The notes beneath the pieces were generated by a model. The model saw nothing but the letters and a program-made list of their open reading frames with translations. It did not search any database and was not told the origin of the DNA. Shown here one piece after another: positions 38,457-45,908 of a stretch of 64,000 nucleotides of DNA. This DNA is from Carboxylicivirga linearis (GTDB lineage: Bacteria; Bacteroidota; Bacteroidia; Bacteroidales; Marinilabiliaceae), in the NCBI RefSeq assembly GCF_018271995.1, contig NZ_JAGUCO010000002.1, positions 496,001 to 560,000 on the forward strand, in the 5' to 3' direction. How positions within the stretch are numbered: the stretch's first letter is position 1; every line of letters begins with the position of its first letter. The translations under genes and the position numbers were made by a program.

Positions 38457-38465
38457 TAAAGCTAC

Positions 38466-38518
38466 CAGCTATTAGCTTCTAGTAATTAGCTTTTTTATTA
38501 GCAAGTTTACTAGAAGCT
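38466..38518. terminator. Terminator-like hairpins in a GCTA-rich element
   Basis: AGCTATTA and TAATTAGCT enclose an 8-nt loop and are followed by T6 (38468-38496), an intrinsic terminator for queA. A larger 12-bp perfect inverted repeat, AGCTTCTAGTAA (38474-38485) with TTACTAGAAGCT (38507-38518), overlaps it and could form an alternative structure. Confidence 0.6.
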
Positions 38519-38534
38519 AGTAGTTATTGGATAT

Positions 38535-38729
38535 TTAAGCGTCTCGCTTCGCAATTTCTTCTTCCAGAATTTCCTCAATATCAGCCACACAGCTTCCACA
38601 AATAGTAGCCACATCTGTTTCATCCTGTAAATCATCAAACGAGGTAATATTTTTTTCGCGGATTACCTTAATTATTTCAGCTTTAGTCATGCGCATATGG
38701 CGACATACAAAATCATTTTCTTCAAACAT
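38535..38729 (-). CDS. BFD-like [2Fe-2S] binding protein
   Basis: A 64-residue protein (start Met at 38729; MFEENDFVCRHMRM) with a BFD-like helical fold. The pattern C-R-H near residues 9-11 and ICGSC near 44-48 fits the BFD ligand layout CxC...CxxC except that the second Cys is His. The 2Fe-2S cluster may thus have mixed Cys/His ligands, or this may be a lineage-specific variant. Longer upstream starts would run into the PHP gene, so the short form is preferred. It follows the PHP phosphatase by 25 bp on the same strand. Confidence 0.75.
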   Translation of the reverse strand: MFEENDFVCRHMRMTKAEIIKVIREKNITSFDDLQDETDVATICGSCVADIEEILEEEIAKRDA

Positions 38730-38754
38730 TGGCCTTAAATTATTTAGTTTGCTA

Positions 38755-39609
38755 TTAAACACCATCAATTGGTAATTGTTCCCACTGCCCTTGATTAAAA
38801 TACAAAATTGAATTACCACCCTGATCTTTTATAACATTAACTGCATGGTCAAACTCCTTCTTCAACTCATCCGGATGATGAGCATCTACCGAAATGGTTA
38901 ATGGAATATCCAATTCTACACATCGTTTGATAATTTTCTCGTTGGGAAAAAAAGTATGATACTTACCTCGATAAATACCTCTCGTATTAACCTCTATAAT
39001 GGTATTACTATCGGCAATTACCTGTAGCGTCTGCTCCACCAATTCCTGATACCACTTATCCTCTTCCCTAAAAAAACGCCCTTTATTATTCATTATCACC
39101 TTATCCATATGAGCAATTACATCCGGCTTCTGAGTTCTTACCATTTCCTGTATCTGATGATAATACTGCCTGACAGCTTTTTTTACATCTCCTCCAAAAC
39201 ACTCATTAATGCCTATTTCATAATTCTCCGATGGCCCGTCTAAAAACCACAAATCATCAGGAAATTCTGGATTCATTACTAAATGAACCGAACCAATAAT
39301 ATAATCGAGTTCGAGCATTTGACGCCATATATCATAGTTAATTGATTTACCCAATGGAATATAATCAGCTTCTAATGCTGCATAAATGTCCAACTGATTT
39401 TTATATTCATCCTTGTAATGAGCAATAGCTTTTCGGTATTCTATAGCATCTTCAAACTTCATCGCCCATTTTGTTGAAAAAGGAACCGGGGCATGACTGG
39501 AAAAGCCCAATGCGCTTAATCCAAGTTCTGCTGCTTTTTTGCATACTTCTGACATATGTGCTTTTCCATCACAAAAATGAGAATGAGTATGAAAACTAAA
39601 ATATTTCAT
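38755..39609 (-). CDS. PHP-family histidinol-phosphatase-like hydrolase
   Basis: A 284-residue PHP-domain metallophosphatase. The N-terminal motif is FHTHSHFCDG (residues 5-14; His metal ligands), followed by LGFSSHAP, LEADYIP, IGSVHLV, DVIAHMDKV, EVNTRG and TISVDAHHPDEL, the metal-binding stations of the HisK-type histidinol-phosphatase. The last step to histidinol is likely, but other phosphoester substrates are possible, since no his genes lie nearby. It probably shares a transcript with the small Fe-S protein downstream. Confidence 0.85.
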   Translation of the reverse strand: MKYFSFHTHSHFCDGKAHMSEVCKKAAELGLSALGFSSHAPVPFSTKWAMKFEDAIEYRKAIAHYKDEYKNQLDIYAALEADYIPLGKSINYDIWRQMLELDYIIGSVHLVMNPEFPDDLWFLDGPSENYEIGINECFGGDVKKAVRQYYHQIQEMVRTQKPDVIAHMDKVIMNNKGRFFREEDKWYQELVEQTLQVIADSNTIIEVNTRGIYRGKYHTFFPNEKIIKRCVELDIPLTISVDAHHPDELKKEFDHAVNVIKDQGGNSILYFNQGQWEQLPIDGV

Positions 39610-39764
39610 TTGGTACTTTATTGAATTTCTAAGGATAATTAGGTGACAGTAGTATTCGCAACAAAAGTGTTAATATTTCCTTAAAGGACCAATTAAGAGC
39701 CTGAATCAATCTCAAACTAATTATTTATAAATCACTTTTTATGTGAACTATCTTAAAAACCTAG

Positions 39765-39785
39765 TACTTTTGTTCGAATTCGAAC
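39765..39785 (+). promoter_or_regulatory. -7 box and 14-bp palindrome upstream of moxR
   Basis: TACTTTTG (39765-39772) matches TAnnTTTG. It is overlapped by a perfect palindrome GTTCGAATTCGAAC (39772-39785), placed where transcription would start. This would leave a leader of about 190 bases before the moxR ATG at 39973. The rest of the 363-bp gap (39610-39972) shows no other gene. Confidence 0.4.
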
Positions 39786-39972
39786 GTTTGAAAAGTTAAA
39801 ATCCAACAGTATCACTAAAAATAAGAATCGTTAACAATAGGTTAAAGTCCTCTGATATTAACAAATTTTAACGACTTTCGAATACTGAAATCACTTGACA
39901 TATTGTTATTTTGAAGAAGAACGCAAAAAGAAGCATACATTAATAAAAAATTAAGAATAAAACCATTTTATC

Positions 39973-40968
39973 ATGGATCAAAACGTAGATATAAGAGCTA
40001 TCAATGAGAAGATACAACAAGAGAGTTCGTTTGTTGACATGCTAACCATTGAAATGAACAAAGTTATTGTTGGTCAGAAACACCTGGTTGAAGGTTTATT
40101 GATTGGTTTATTGTCCGACGGGCACATTTTGCTAGAAGGTGTTCCTGGATTGGCAAAAACATTAGCCATCAACACTTTGGCAACCATTGTTGATGCTAAA
40201 TTCTCTCGTATACAGTTTACACCCGACTTGTTACCTGCCGATTTACTAGGTACAATGATTTACAGTCAGAAGAAAGAAGAATTCATTGTAAAACAAGGTC
40301 CTATCTTCACCAACTTTGTATTGGCCGATGAGATTAACCGTGCCCCTGCAAAAGTACAAAGTGCCTTGCTAGAAGCAATGCAGGAACGTCAGGTTACCAT
40401 CGGTGAAAATACTTTCAAGCTAGAGGAACCTTTCCTGGTAATGGCAACTCAAAACCCAATTGAACAAGAAGGTACCTATCCACTTCCTGAAGCTCAGGTT
40501 GACCGTTTTATGCTGAAACTTGTTTTGGATTATCCTAAAAAAGAGGAAGAGCAAATGATTATTCGTCATAATCTGGCGAAAACATTCCCAACTGCATCAT
40601 CAATACTTAAACCAGAGGACATCATCCGTGCGCGTAACGTGGTGAAAGAAGTATATATGGACGAGAAGATCGAGAAATATATTGTTGATATTATTTTTGC
40701 GACTCGTTTCCCTGAACAATACGGAATGGAGAAATTCAAAGATATGATCTCTTACGGAGCCTCTCCTCGTGCAAGTATCAGCTTATCAATGGCTGCTAAA
40801 GCATATGCATTCATCAAACGTCGCGGTTATGTAATTCCAGAGGATGTACGTGCTGTTTGTCACGATGTAATGCGTCACCGTATAGGATTATCGTACGAAG
40901 CGGAAGCCAATAATATTACTTCTGTGGAGATTATCAGCGAAATCCTTAACCAGGTTGAAGTACCGTAG
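39973..40968 (+). CDS. MoxR family AAA+ ATPase of the bat operon
   Basis: A 331-residue AAA+ chaperone-like ATPase. Walker A is GVPGLAKT (residues 56-63), Walker B VLADEINR, sensor 1 ATQNP, and the family block FTPDLLPADLLGT is present. MoxR proteins act on VWA-domain partners, here the DUF58 and BatA/B proteins encoded downstream. It is the first gene of an eight-gene unit. Confidence 0.95.
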   Translation: MDQNVDIRAINEKIQQESSFVDMLTIEMNKVIVGQKHLVEGLLIGLLSDGHILLEGVPGLAKTLAINTLATIVDAKFSRIQFTPDLLPADLLGTMIYSQKKEEFIVKQGPIFTNFVLADEINRAPAKVQSALLEAMQERQVTIGENTFKLEEPFLVMATQNPIEQEGTYPLPEAQVDRFMLKLVLDYPKKEEEQMIIRHNLAKTFPTASSILKPEDIIRARNVVKEVYMDEKIEKYIVDIIFATRFPEQYGMEKFKDMISYGASPRASISLSMAAKAYAFIKRRGYVIPEDVRAVCHDVMRHRIGLSYEAEANNITSVEIISEILNQVEVP

Positions 40969-41092
40969 GTTTAGCCATTAGCTACTAGCTTCTGGCTACT
41001 AGCTCAAATGACTATTTATGTAATAGCTTATTTTCAACAACCTACCTGGCTAATAGCTATCAGCTAGCGGCTAGCAGTTAAAAAAAAGAAAC
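40969..41092. repeat. GCTA-rich repeat within the bat operon
   Basis: A 124-bp gap, longer than the others in this operon, holds repeated GCTACTAGCT / TAATAGCT / AGCTAGC words, such as GCTACTAGCTTCTGGCTACTAGCT in shorter pieces. A related element lies after queA (38461-38525). It looks like a dispersed palindromic repeat. No terminator T-run was seen, so read-through to the next gene is likely. Confidence 0.55.
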
Positions 41093-41959
41093 TTGGAAGC
41101 AACGGATATCATAAAAAAAGTTCGTCAGATAGAGATAAAGACGCGCGGTTTATCCAGCAATATATTTGCCGGAGAGTACCACTCGGCGTTTAAAGGTCGT
41201 GGTATGACTTTTAGTGAGGTGCGCGAATATCAGTATGGCGACGACATTAGAAATATCGACTGGAATGTTACCGCTCGTTTCAATCACCCTTATATCAAGG
41301 TTTTTGAAGAAGAAAGAGAGTTAACTGTACTATTGATGATTGACGTTTCGGGTTCGCGCGAGTTTGGTACTTCATATAAATACAAAAAGAATGTGATAAC
41401 CGAAATGGCTGCTGTTTTAGCCTTTTCAGCTATTCAAAATAACGATAAGATTGGTGTGGTTTTTTTTAGTGATCGAATTGAAAAGTTCATCCCTCCTAAA
41501 AAAGGCCGTAAGCACATTCTGCATATTATTCGTGAACTGATTTCGTTTACTCCCGAACATCGCGAAACCAATTTATCAGAAGCACTGAAATACCTTACCA
41601 ACGCCATTAAAAAACGTTGTACGGCATTTATCATCTCCGATTTTATGGATGAGAATTTTGAAGATGCTCTGAAAATTGCTAATCAAAAACACGATGTAGT
41701 GGCGTTAAAAGTTTACGATAAACGCGAAACCGAAATTCCATCGATTGGTTTAATTAAACTAAAAGATGCTGAATCGGGCCAATATCAATGGGCCGATACA
41801 TCAAACAGAGCGGTTAGAGATGCCTACTCTAAGTGGTGGCGCGATACAGATGCATCAACCAAAACATTATTTAGTAAATGTGGTGTTGACAATGTTTCAG
41901 TAAGAACCGACGAGGACTATGTTAAAGCACTGATTGCTTTATTTAAAAAGAGAATATAA
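41093..41959 (+). CDS. DUF58 domain protein of the bat operon
   Basis: A 288-residue cytoplasmic protein with a DUF58 core (GRGMTFSEVREYQYGDDIRNIDWNVTARFNHPYIKVFEEERE, about residues 35-75) followed by a VWA-like MIDAS motif DVSGSREFGTS (about 84-94). The start is a TTG at 41093, since the next in-frame Met would cut into the conserved domain. It likely binds MoxR. The stop overlaps the next start by one base (TAATG). Confidence 0.9.
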   Translation: MEATDIIKKVRQIEIKTRGLSSNIFAGEYHSAFKGRGMTFSEVREYQYGDDIRNIDWNVTARFNHPYIKVFEEERELTVLLMIDVSGSREFGTSYKYKKNVITEMAAVLAFSAIQNNDKIGVVFFSDRIEKFIPPKKGRKHILHIIRELISFTPEHRETNLSEALKYLTNAIKKRCTAFIISDFMDENFEDALKIANQKHDVVALKVYDKRETEIPSIGLIKLKDAESGQYQWADTSNRAVRDAYSKWWRDTDASTKTLFSKCGVDNVSVRTDEDYVKALIALFKKRI

Positions 41960-43005
41960 TGGTTAATGCTAAATTGACATTTTTCAATATTAAATACCGA
42001 ATACTACTGGCGGTAATTGGATTGACAGCTTTTGTTCAAACTAACAATGCTCAGAATATTACGGTATCAGCCGAAATGGATTCGACTTTGATTTTTATTG
42101 GAGGTCAGATTGATTTGCGATTACAAATGAGTCAACCAGCCGATATGGAAGTTGATTTCCCCCTGTTGACTGACACCATCATCAAAGAGATTGAAATTGT
42201 AAAAGCCAGTAAACTAGACACACTGAGTCGTGAGAATCAGCGTTTGCTTCTTCAGCAGACTTTTACAATTACTTCTTTCGATAGTGGTTTACATTACATT
42301 CCTCCTATTGTTTTTGAGGAAGCTAGTCAAAAGCTCGGACAGAAGATCGAAACCAATCATCTTTCGTTAATGGTGGTAAATCCGTTTGAAGAAGTAGATC
42401 CTCAAAAAGGTATTACCGATATTAAAATGCCTTTGAATACTCCTTTTCATATTTCGGAGTTATTAAAATTCTGGCCATGGTTTTTAGGTATAATAGTATT
42501 GGGTGGAATCATCACACTTGTAGTAATGAAGCTGACAGGTAAAAAAGTACCAACCAATATCTTCAAAAAAGAAGAGCCTCAATTACCACCGCATGAAATC
42601 GCCATTAAGGAGTTGGATAAGATCAAGGAGGAAAAGTTATGGCAACGTAACTTGGTAAAATCTTATTATTCGAGAGTTACAGATACTTTACGCCATTATA
42701 TTGAAGATCGGTATGAGTTCAGTACCATGGAACAAACTTCCGACGAGATACTGGATTCATTCAAAGAAATTGAAGATATCGATAAAAAATCGTTGGAGAA
42801 ACTGAATACCATATTAAAAACAGCCGATTTGGTAAAATTTGCAAAGTACGAACCTTTACCTGATGAAAACGACTTAAATATGATTAATGCATACTTCTTC
42901 ATCAATCAAACAAAAAGAGAAGAAGTTAAGTCGCTGGAAGAAGAGAAAGAAGCCATGTTGCAGAAGGAAGAGGAAGAGAACGAAGAAGCTGTAACTAATA
43001 AATAG
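41959..43005 (+). CDS. Bat-operon BatD-like membrane protein
   Basis: A 348-residue protein with a signal or anchor segment (about 14-31), an Ig-like/BatD-N-type extracytoplasmic region (about 32-150), one membrane span (FWPWFLGIIVLGGIITLVVM, about 171-190) and a cytoplasmic helical tail rich in Glu. The tail contains LWQRNLVKSYYSRVTDTLRHYIEDRYEFSTMEQTSDEIL, a segment also seen in BatD C-termini (compare LLRALWGYMSDKL at 45909-47729). It is best viewed as a shorter BatD paralogue inserted between DUF58 and batA. Confidence 0.75.
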   Translation: MVNAKLTFFNIKYRILLAVIGLTAFVQTNNAQNITVSAEMDSTLIFIGGQIDLRLQMSQPADMEVDFPLLTDTIIKEIEIVKASKLDTLSRENQRLLLQQTFTITSFDSGLHYIPPIVFEEASQKLGQKIETNHLSLMVVNPFEEVDPQKGITDIKMPLNTPFHISELLKFWPWFLGIIVLGGIITLVVMKLTGKKVPTNIFKKEEPQLPPHEIAIKELDKIKEEKLWQRNLVKSYYSRVTDTLRHYIEDRYEFSTMEQTSDEILDSFKEIEDIDKKSLEKLNTILKTADLVKFAKYEPLPDENDLNMINAYFFINQTKREEVKSLEEEKEAMLQKEEEENEEAVTNK

Positions 43006-43016
43006 AAAACAGGATC

Positions 43017-44009
43017 ATGAGTGATATAACATTTTTACATCCCTATTTTTTCTGGTTACTGCTAATAGTGCCAATTTATATAGCGTGGTATGTATGGAAA
43101 CAAAAAGGATTGCAAGCCTCGTTGCAAATATCAAGTATCAAAGCATTTGCAAAGGCCCCAATCTCTAAAAAGGTGTATTTCCGCCATTCACTGTTTGCTT
43201 TCCGCATGCTCACTATCATTTTATTAATTGTTGTTTTGGCTCGTCCACAATCGAGCAATAGTTTCCGGAACGAAATTACTGAAGGTATTGATATTATGAT
43301 GGCCTTAGATATTTCGGGAAGTATGATGGCTGAAGACTTCAAACCCAATCGTTTGGAAGCAGCCAAAGATGTAGCAACTGATTTTATCAAGGGAAGACCC
43401 AATGATAAAATAGGGATGGTAATTTATGCTGCTGAAAGTTTTACCCAATGTCCCTTAACAACCGATCATACCGTACTACATAACCTAATGCAGGATATTA
43501 CATTTGGTATGTTGGAAGATGGTACGGCTATTGGCATGGGGCTGGCAACCGCCGTTCAGCGTATTAAAGACAGTGACGCCAAAAGTAAGGTGATCATACT
43601 CTTGTCGGATGGTGAAAATAACCGGGGAGAAATTGCTCCTCGTACCGCCGCCGAAATTGCAAAAACATTTGGTGTTCGTGTATATACAGTAGGTGTTGGA
43701 ACCATAGGAATGGCACCTATGCCTATGCAAACGGTTTTTGGAACCAAATATCAGAACGTAGAAGTTAAAATTGATGAAGAACTTCTGCAGGATATAGCAG
43801 ATATGACAGGTGGGCAATATTTCAGAGCAACTAACAAAGAGAAGTTGAAAGAAATATACGCCGAGATTGACAAAATGGAGAAAACGCGTATAGAAGTTAA
43901 AGAATACACTAAACGCAAAGAAGAATATTTGCTGTTTGCCCTTTTGGCTGGCTTATTCCTTCTACTGGAGGTATTCCTTCGCAATACAGTTTTCCGTAAT
44001 CTGCCTTAA
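43017..44009 (+). CDS. batA: BatA, VWA-domain membrane protein
   Basis: A 330-residue protein with two N-terminal membrane spans, a VWA domain with the MIDAS motif DISGSMMAEDF (about residues 93-103), and a C-terminal span. The second and third metal-site loops (GMLEDGTAIGMGLA and LSDGENNRGE) are intact. BatA was first described as part of a Bacteroides aerotolerance operon; the biochemical role is still unclear. It is followed 25 bp later by batB. Confidence 0.93.
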   Translation: MSDITFLHPYFFWLLLIVPIYIAWYVWKQKGLQASLQISSIKAFAKAPISKKVYFRHSLFAFRMLTIILLIVVLARPQSSNSFRNEITEGIDIMMALDISGSMMAEDFKPNRLEAAKDVATDFIKGRPNDKIGMVIYAAESFTQCPLTTDHTVLHNLMQDITFGMLEDGTAIGMGLATAVQRIKDSDAKSKVIILLSDGENNRGEIAPRTAAEIAKTFGVRVYTVGVGTIGMAPMPMQTVFGTKYQNVEVKIDEELLQDIADMTGGQYFRATNKEKLKEIYAEIDKMEKTRIEVKEYTKRKEEYLLFALLAGLFLLLEVFLRNTVFRNLP

Positions 44010-44034
44010 TTGTTAATGAATTAAAGAATTAAAA

Positions 44035-45090
44035 ATGGATATATTTCGGTTTGAACATCCCATATTTCTTTATCTTTTGGTACTGATACCCGTGTTGGCC
44101 TTTATACATTTATTGCTGACCAACCGACGTAAAAAAGCATTAGAAGAGTTTGGAAACATGGAACTTTTAGAAGATTTAATGCCTAATGTCAGCTTCAAGC
44201 GTCCGGGTATTAAGTTCTACTTTCTGTTATTGGCATTAATTGTTTTAATCTTTGCCATTGCAGGACCTCAATTCGGTTCCAAACTTCAAACAGTAAAACG
44301 TAAAGGAATCGAATTAATGATTGCTCTTGACGTTTCAAATAGTATGATGGCTGAAGACATTCAACCTAATCGTTTGGACAGATCTAAAAGAGCCATTTCA
44401 AGATTAGTGGATAAATTACAAAACGACCGTGTTGGTTTTATTGTATTTGCCGGTGATTCGTATGTACAATTGCCCATCACCACCGATTATGCATCGGCTA
44501 AAATGTTTTTAAATACCATTACTACCGATGCTGTTTCAAAACAAGGTACAGCAATTGGATCAGCTATCAACAAAGGCATCCAATCATTTACATCGGACGA
44601 AAATGTAAACCGTGCCATTATAGTTATTACCGATGGTGAAAACCACGAAGATGATCCGGTGGCAGCGGCAGCAGCGGCAGCTGAAAAAGGCATTAAGGTG
44701 TATACCGTAGGAATGGGATTACCCAAAGGTGCTCCTATCCCGTCGAACAACGGACGCAGTAACGACTTTATGAAAGATAAAGACGGTAACGTAGTTATCA
44801 CCAAATTAGATGAAGCTACTTTGCAACAGGTAGCCATCACAGGTAACGGAGCTTATATTCCTGCTAACAACATCCGCAATGGCATTAATAACCTGATGGA
44901 TGAGTTGGGAGGATTAGAGAAAACAGAGTTTGAAGCAAAAGTATATGCTGATTACGAAGACCAGTTTCAATGGTTTGTAGGCTTTGTTTTATTATTAGTA
45001 ATTGGTGAATTTTTGATCTTGGAACGCAAAAACAGAAAATTGAAACACATCAATATTTTTGAGGTGAAGAAAGAGAACAAAGAAAACTGA
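44035..45090 (+). CDS. batB: BatB, VWA-domain membrane protein
   Basis: A 351-residue paralogue of BatA with the same layout: two N-terminal spans, MIDAS motif DVSNSMMAEDI (about residues 97-107), KQGTAIGSAINKG, ITDGENHEDD, and a C-terminal span. An Ala-rich stretch (VAAAAAAAEKG) precedes the last strand. It is cotranscribed with batA and batC. Confidence 0.93.
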   Translation: MDIFRFEHPIFLYLLVLIPVLAFIHLLLTNRRKKALEEFGNMELLEDLMPNVSFKRPGIKFYFLLLALIVLIFAIAGPQFGSKLQTVKRKGIELMIALDVSNSMMAEDIQPNRLDRSKRAISRLVDKLQNDRVGFIVFAGDSYVQLPITTDYASAKMFLNTITTDAVSKQGTAIGSAINKGIQSFTSDENVNRAIIVITDGENHEDDPVAAAAAAAEKGIKVYTVGMGLPKGAPIPSNNGRSNDFMKDKDGNVVITKLDEATLQQVAITGNGAYIPANNIRNGINNLMDELGGLEKTEFEAKVYADYEDQFQWFVGFVLLLVIGEFLILERKNRKLKHINIFEVKKENKEN

Positions 45091-45114
45091 TGTATCTTCA
45101 ATAACGATAAAGAC

Positions 45115-45876
45115 ATGAGATATTTTATAGTTACAATATTACTGGTACTTTCTTTTGCTACCCTTCAGGCACAGCAAGAAAGAAAACTTATTCGTAGCGG
45201 TAATGCAGAGTTTAATAATGAGAATTATCTGGAATCGGAGATTGAGTATCGCAAGGCTTTGGACAAAAAACAGGCCTCATACGAAGGTCAGTTTAACCTG
45301 GGAGATGCTCTATTTAAACAAGAGAAGTACGATGAAGCGTTAAACCAGTATCAAGCATTGGCAGGTACTGAGAAAGATCCAAAACGCTTATCGGAATTAT
45401 ATCATAACATTGGTAATACGTATATGGCAACACAAAAAATTGAAGAAGCCATAGGTGCCTATAAAAATGCATTGCGTAACAATCCACTGGATAATGATAC
45501 ACGATATAATCTGATTGCGGCACAAAAAATGCTGGATGATCAACAAAACCAAGATCAAAACCAAGACCAGAATCAAGATCAGCAAGATCAAAATAAGGAT
45601 CAGGAACAGGACCAAAATCAAGATCAAAACCAGGATCAGCAGCAGAACCAGGACCAGCAAAATCAAGATCAACAGCAGAATCAGGATCAAAATCAAGATC
45701 AGCAAGATCAACAGCAGAAACAAAAACAGCAGCAACAACAGCAGCCGCAAGAACAAATGTCGAAAGAAGATGCGCAACGCTTGTTGAATGCTATTCAGCA
45801 AGATGAGGATGCTTTACGTAAGAAATTAGAAAAAGCAAAGGCAGCTCAGCAAACAAATACTGAGAAAAACTGGTAG
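45115..45876 (+). CDS. batC: BatC, TPR protein with NQDQ repeat
   Basis: A 253-residue exported protein. The signal peptide (MRYFIVTILLVLSFATLQAQ) is followed by three TPR units (about residues 25-135; NIGNTYMATQKIEEAIGAYKNALRNNP). A long low-complexity tract of NQDQ/QDQ repeats (about 140-225) separates them from a short helical tail (SKEDAQRLLNAIQQDEDALRKKLEKAK). The tract is typical of Bacteroidota BatC and probably varies in length. Likely a periplasmic adaptor for BatA/BatB/BatD. Confidence 0.9.
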   Translation: MRYFIVTILLVLSFATLQAQQERKLIRSGNAEFNNENYLESEIEYRKALDKKQASYEGQFNLGDALFKQEKYDEALNQYQALAGTEKDPKRLSELYHNIGNTYMATQKIEEAIGAYKNALRNNPLDNDTRYNLIAAQKMLDDQQNQDQNQDQNQDQQDQNKDQEQDQNQDQNQDQQQNQDQQNQDQQQNQDQNQDQQDQQQKQKQQQQQQPQEQMSKEDAQRLLNAIQQDEDALRKKLEKAKAAQQTNTEKNW

Positions 45877-45908
45877 AAGTACTATTTTTGCACAAAAGAA
45901 ATGAAAAA

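Noticed and set aside
43556-43817. Minus-strand frames antisense to batA
   Set aside because: Fully inside a well-supported coding sequence with intact VWA motifs; no independent support.
45397-45801. Long Leu/Ile-rich frame antisense to batC
   Set aside because: It is the complement of the CAA/GAT repeat coding for NQDQ; the pseudo-hydrophobic composition is an artefact of the repeat.
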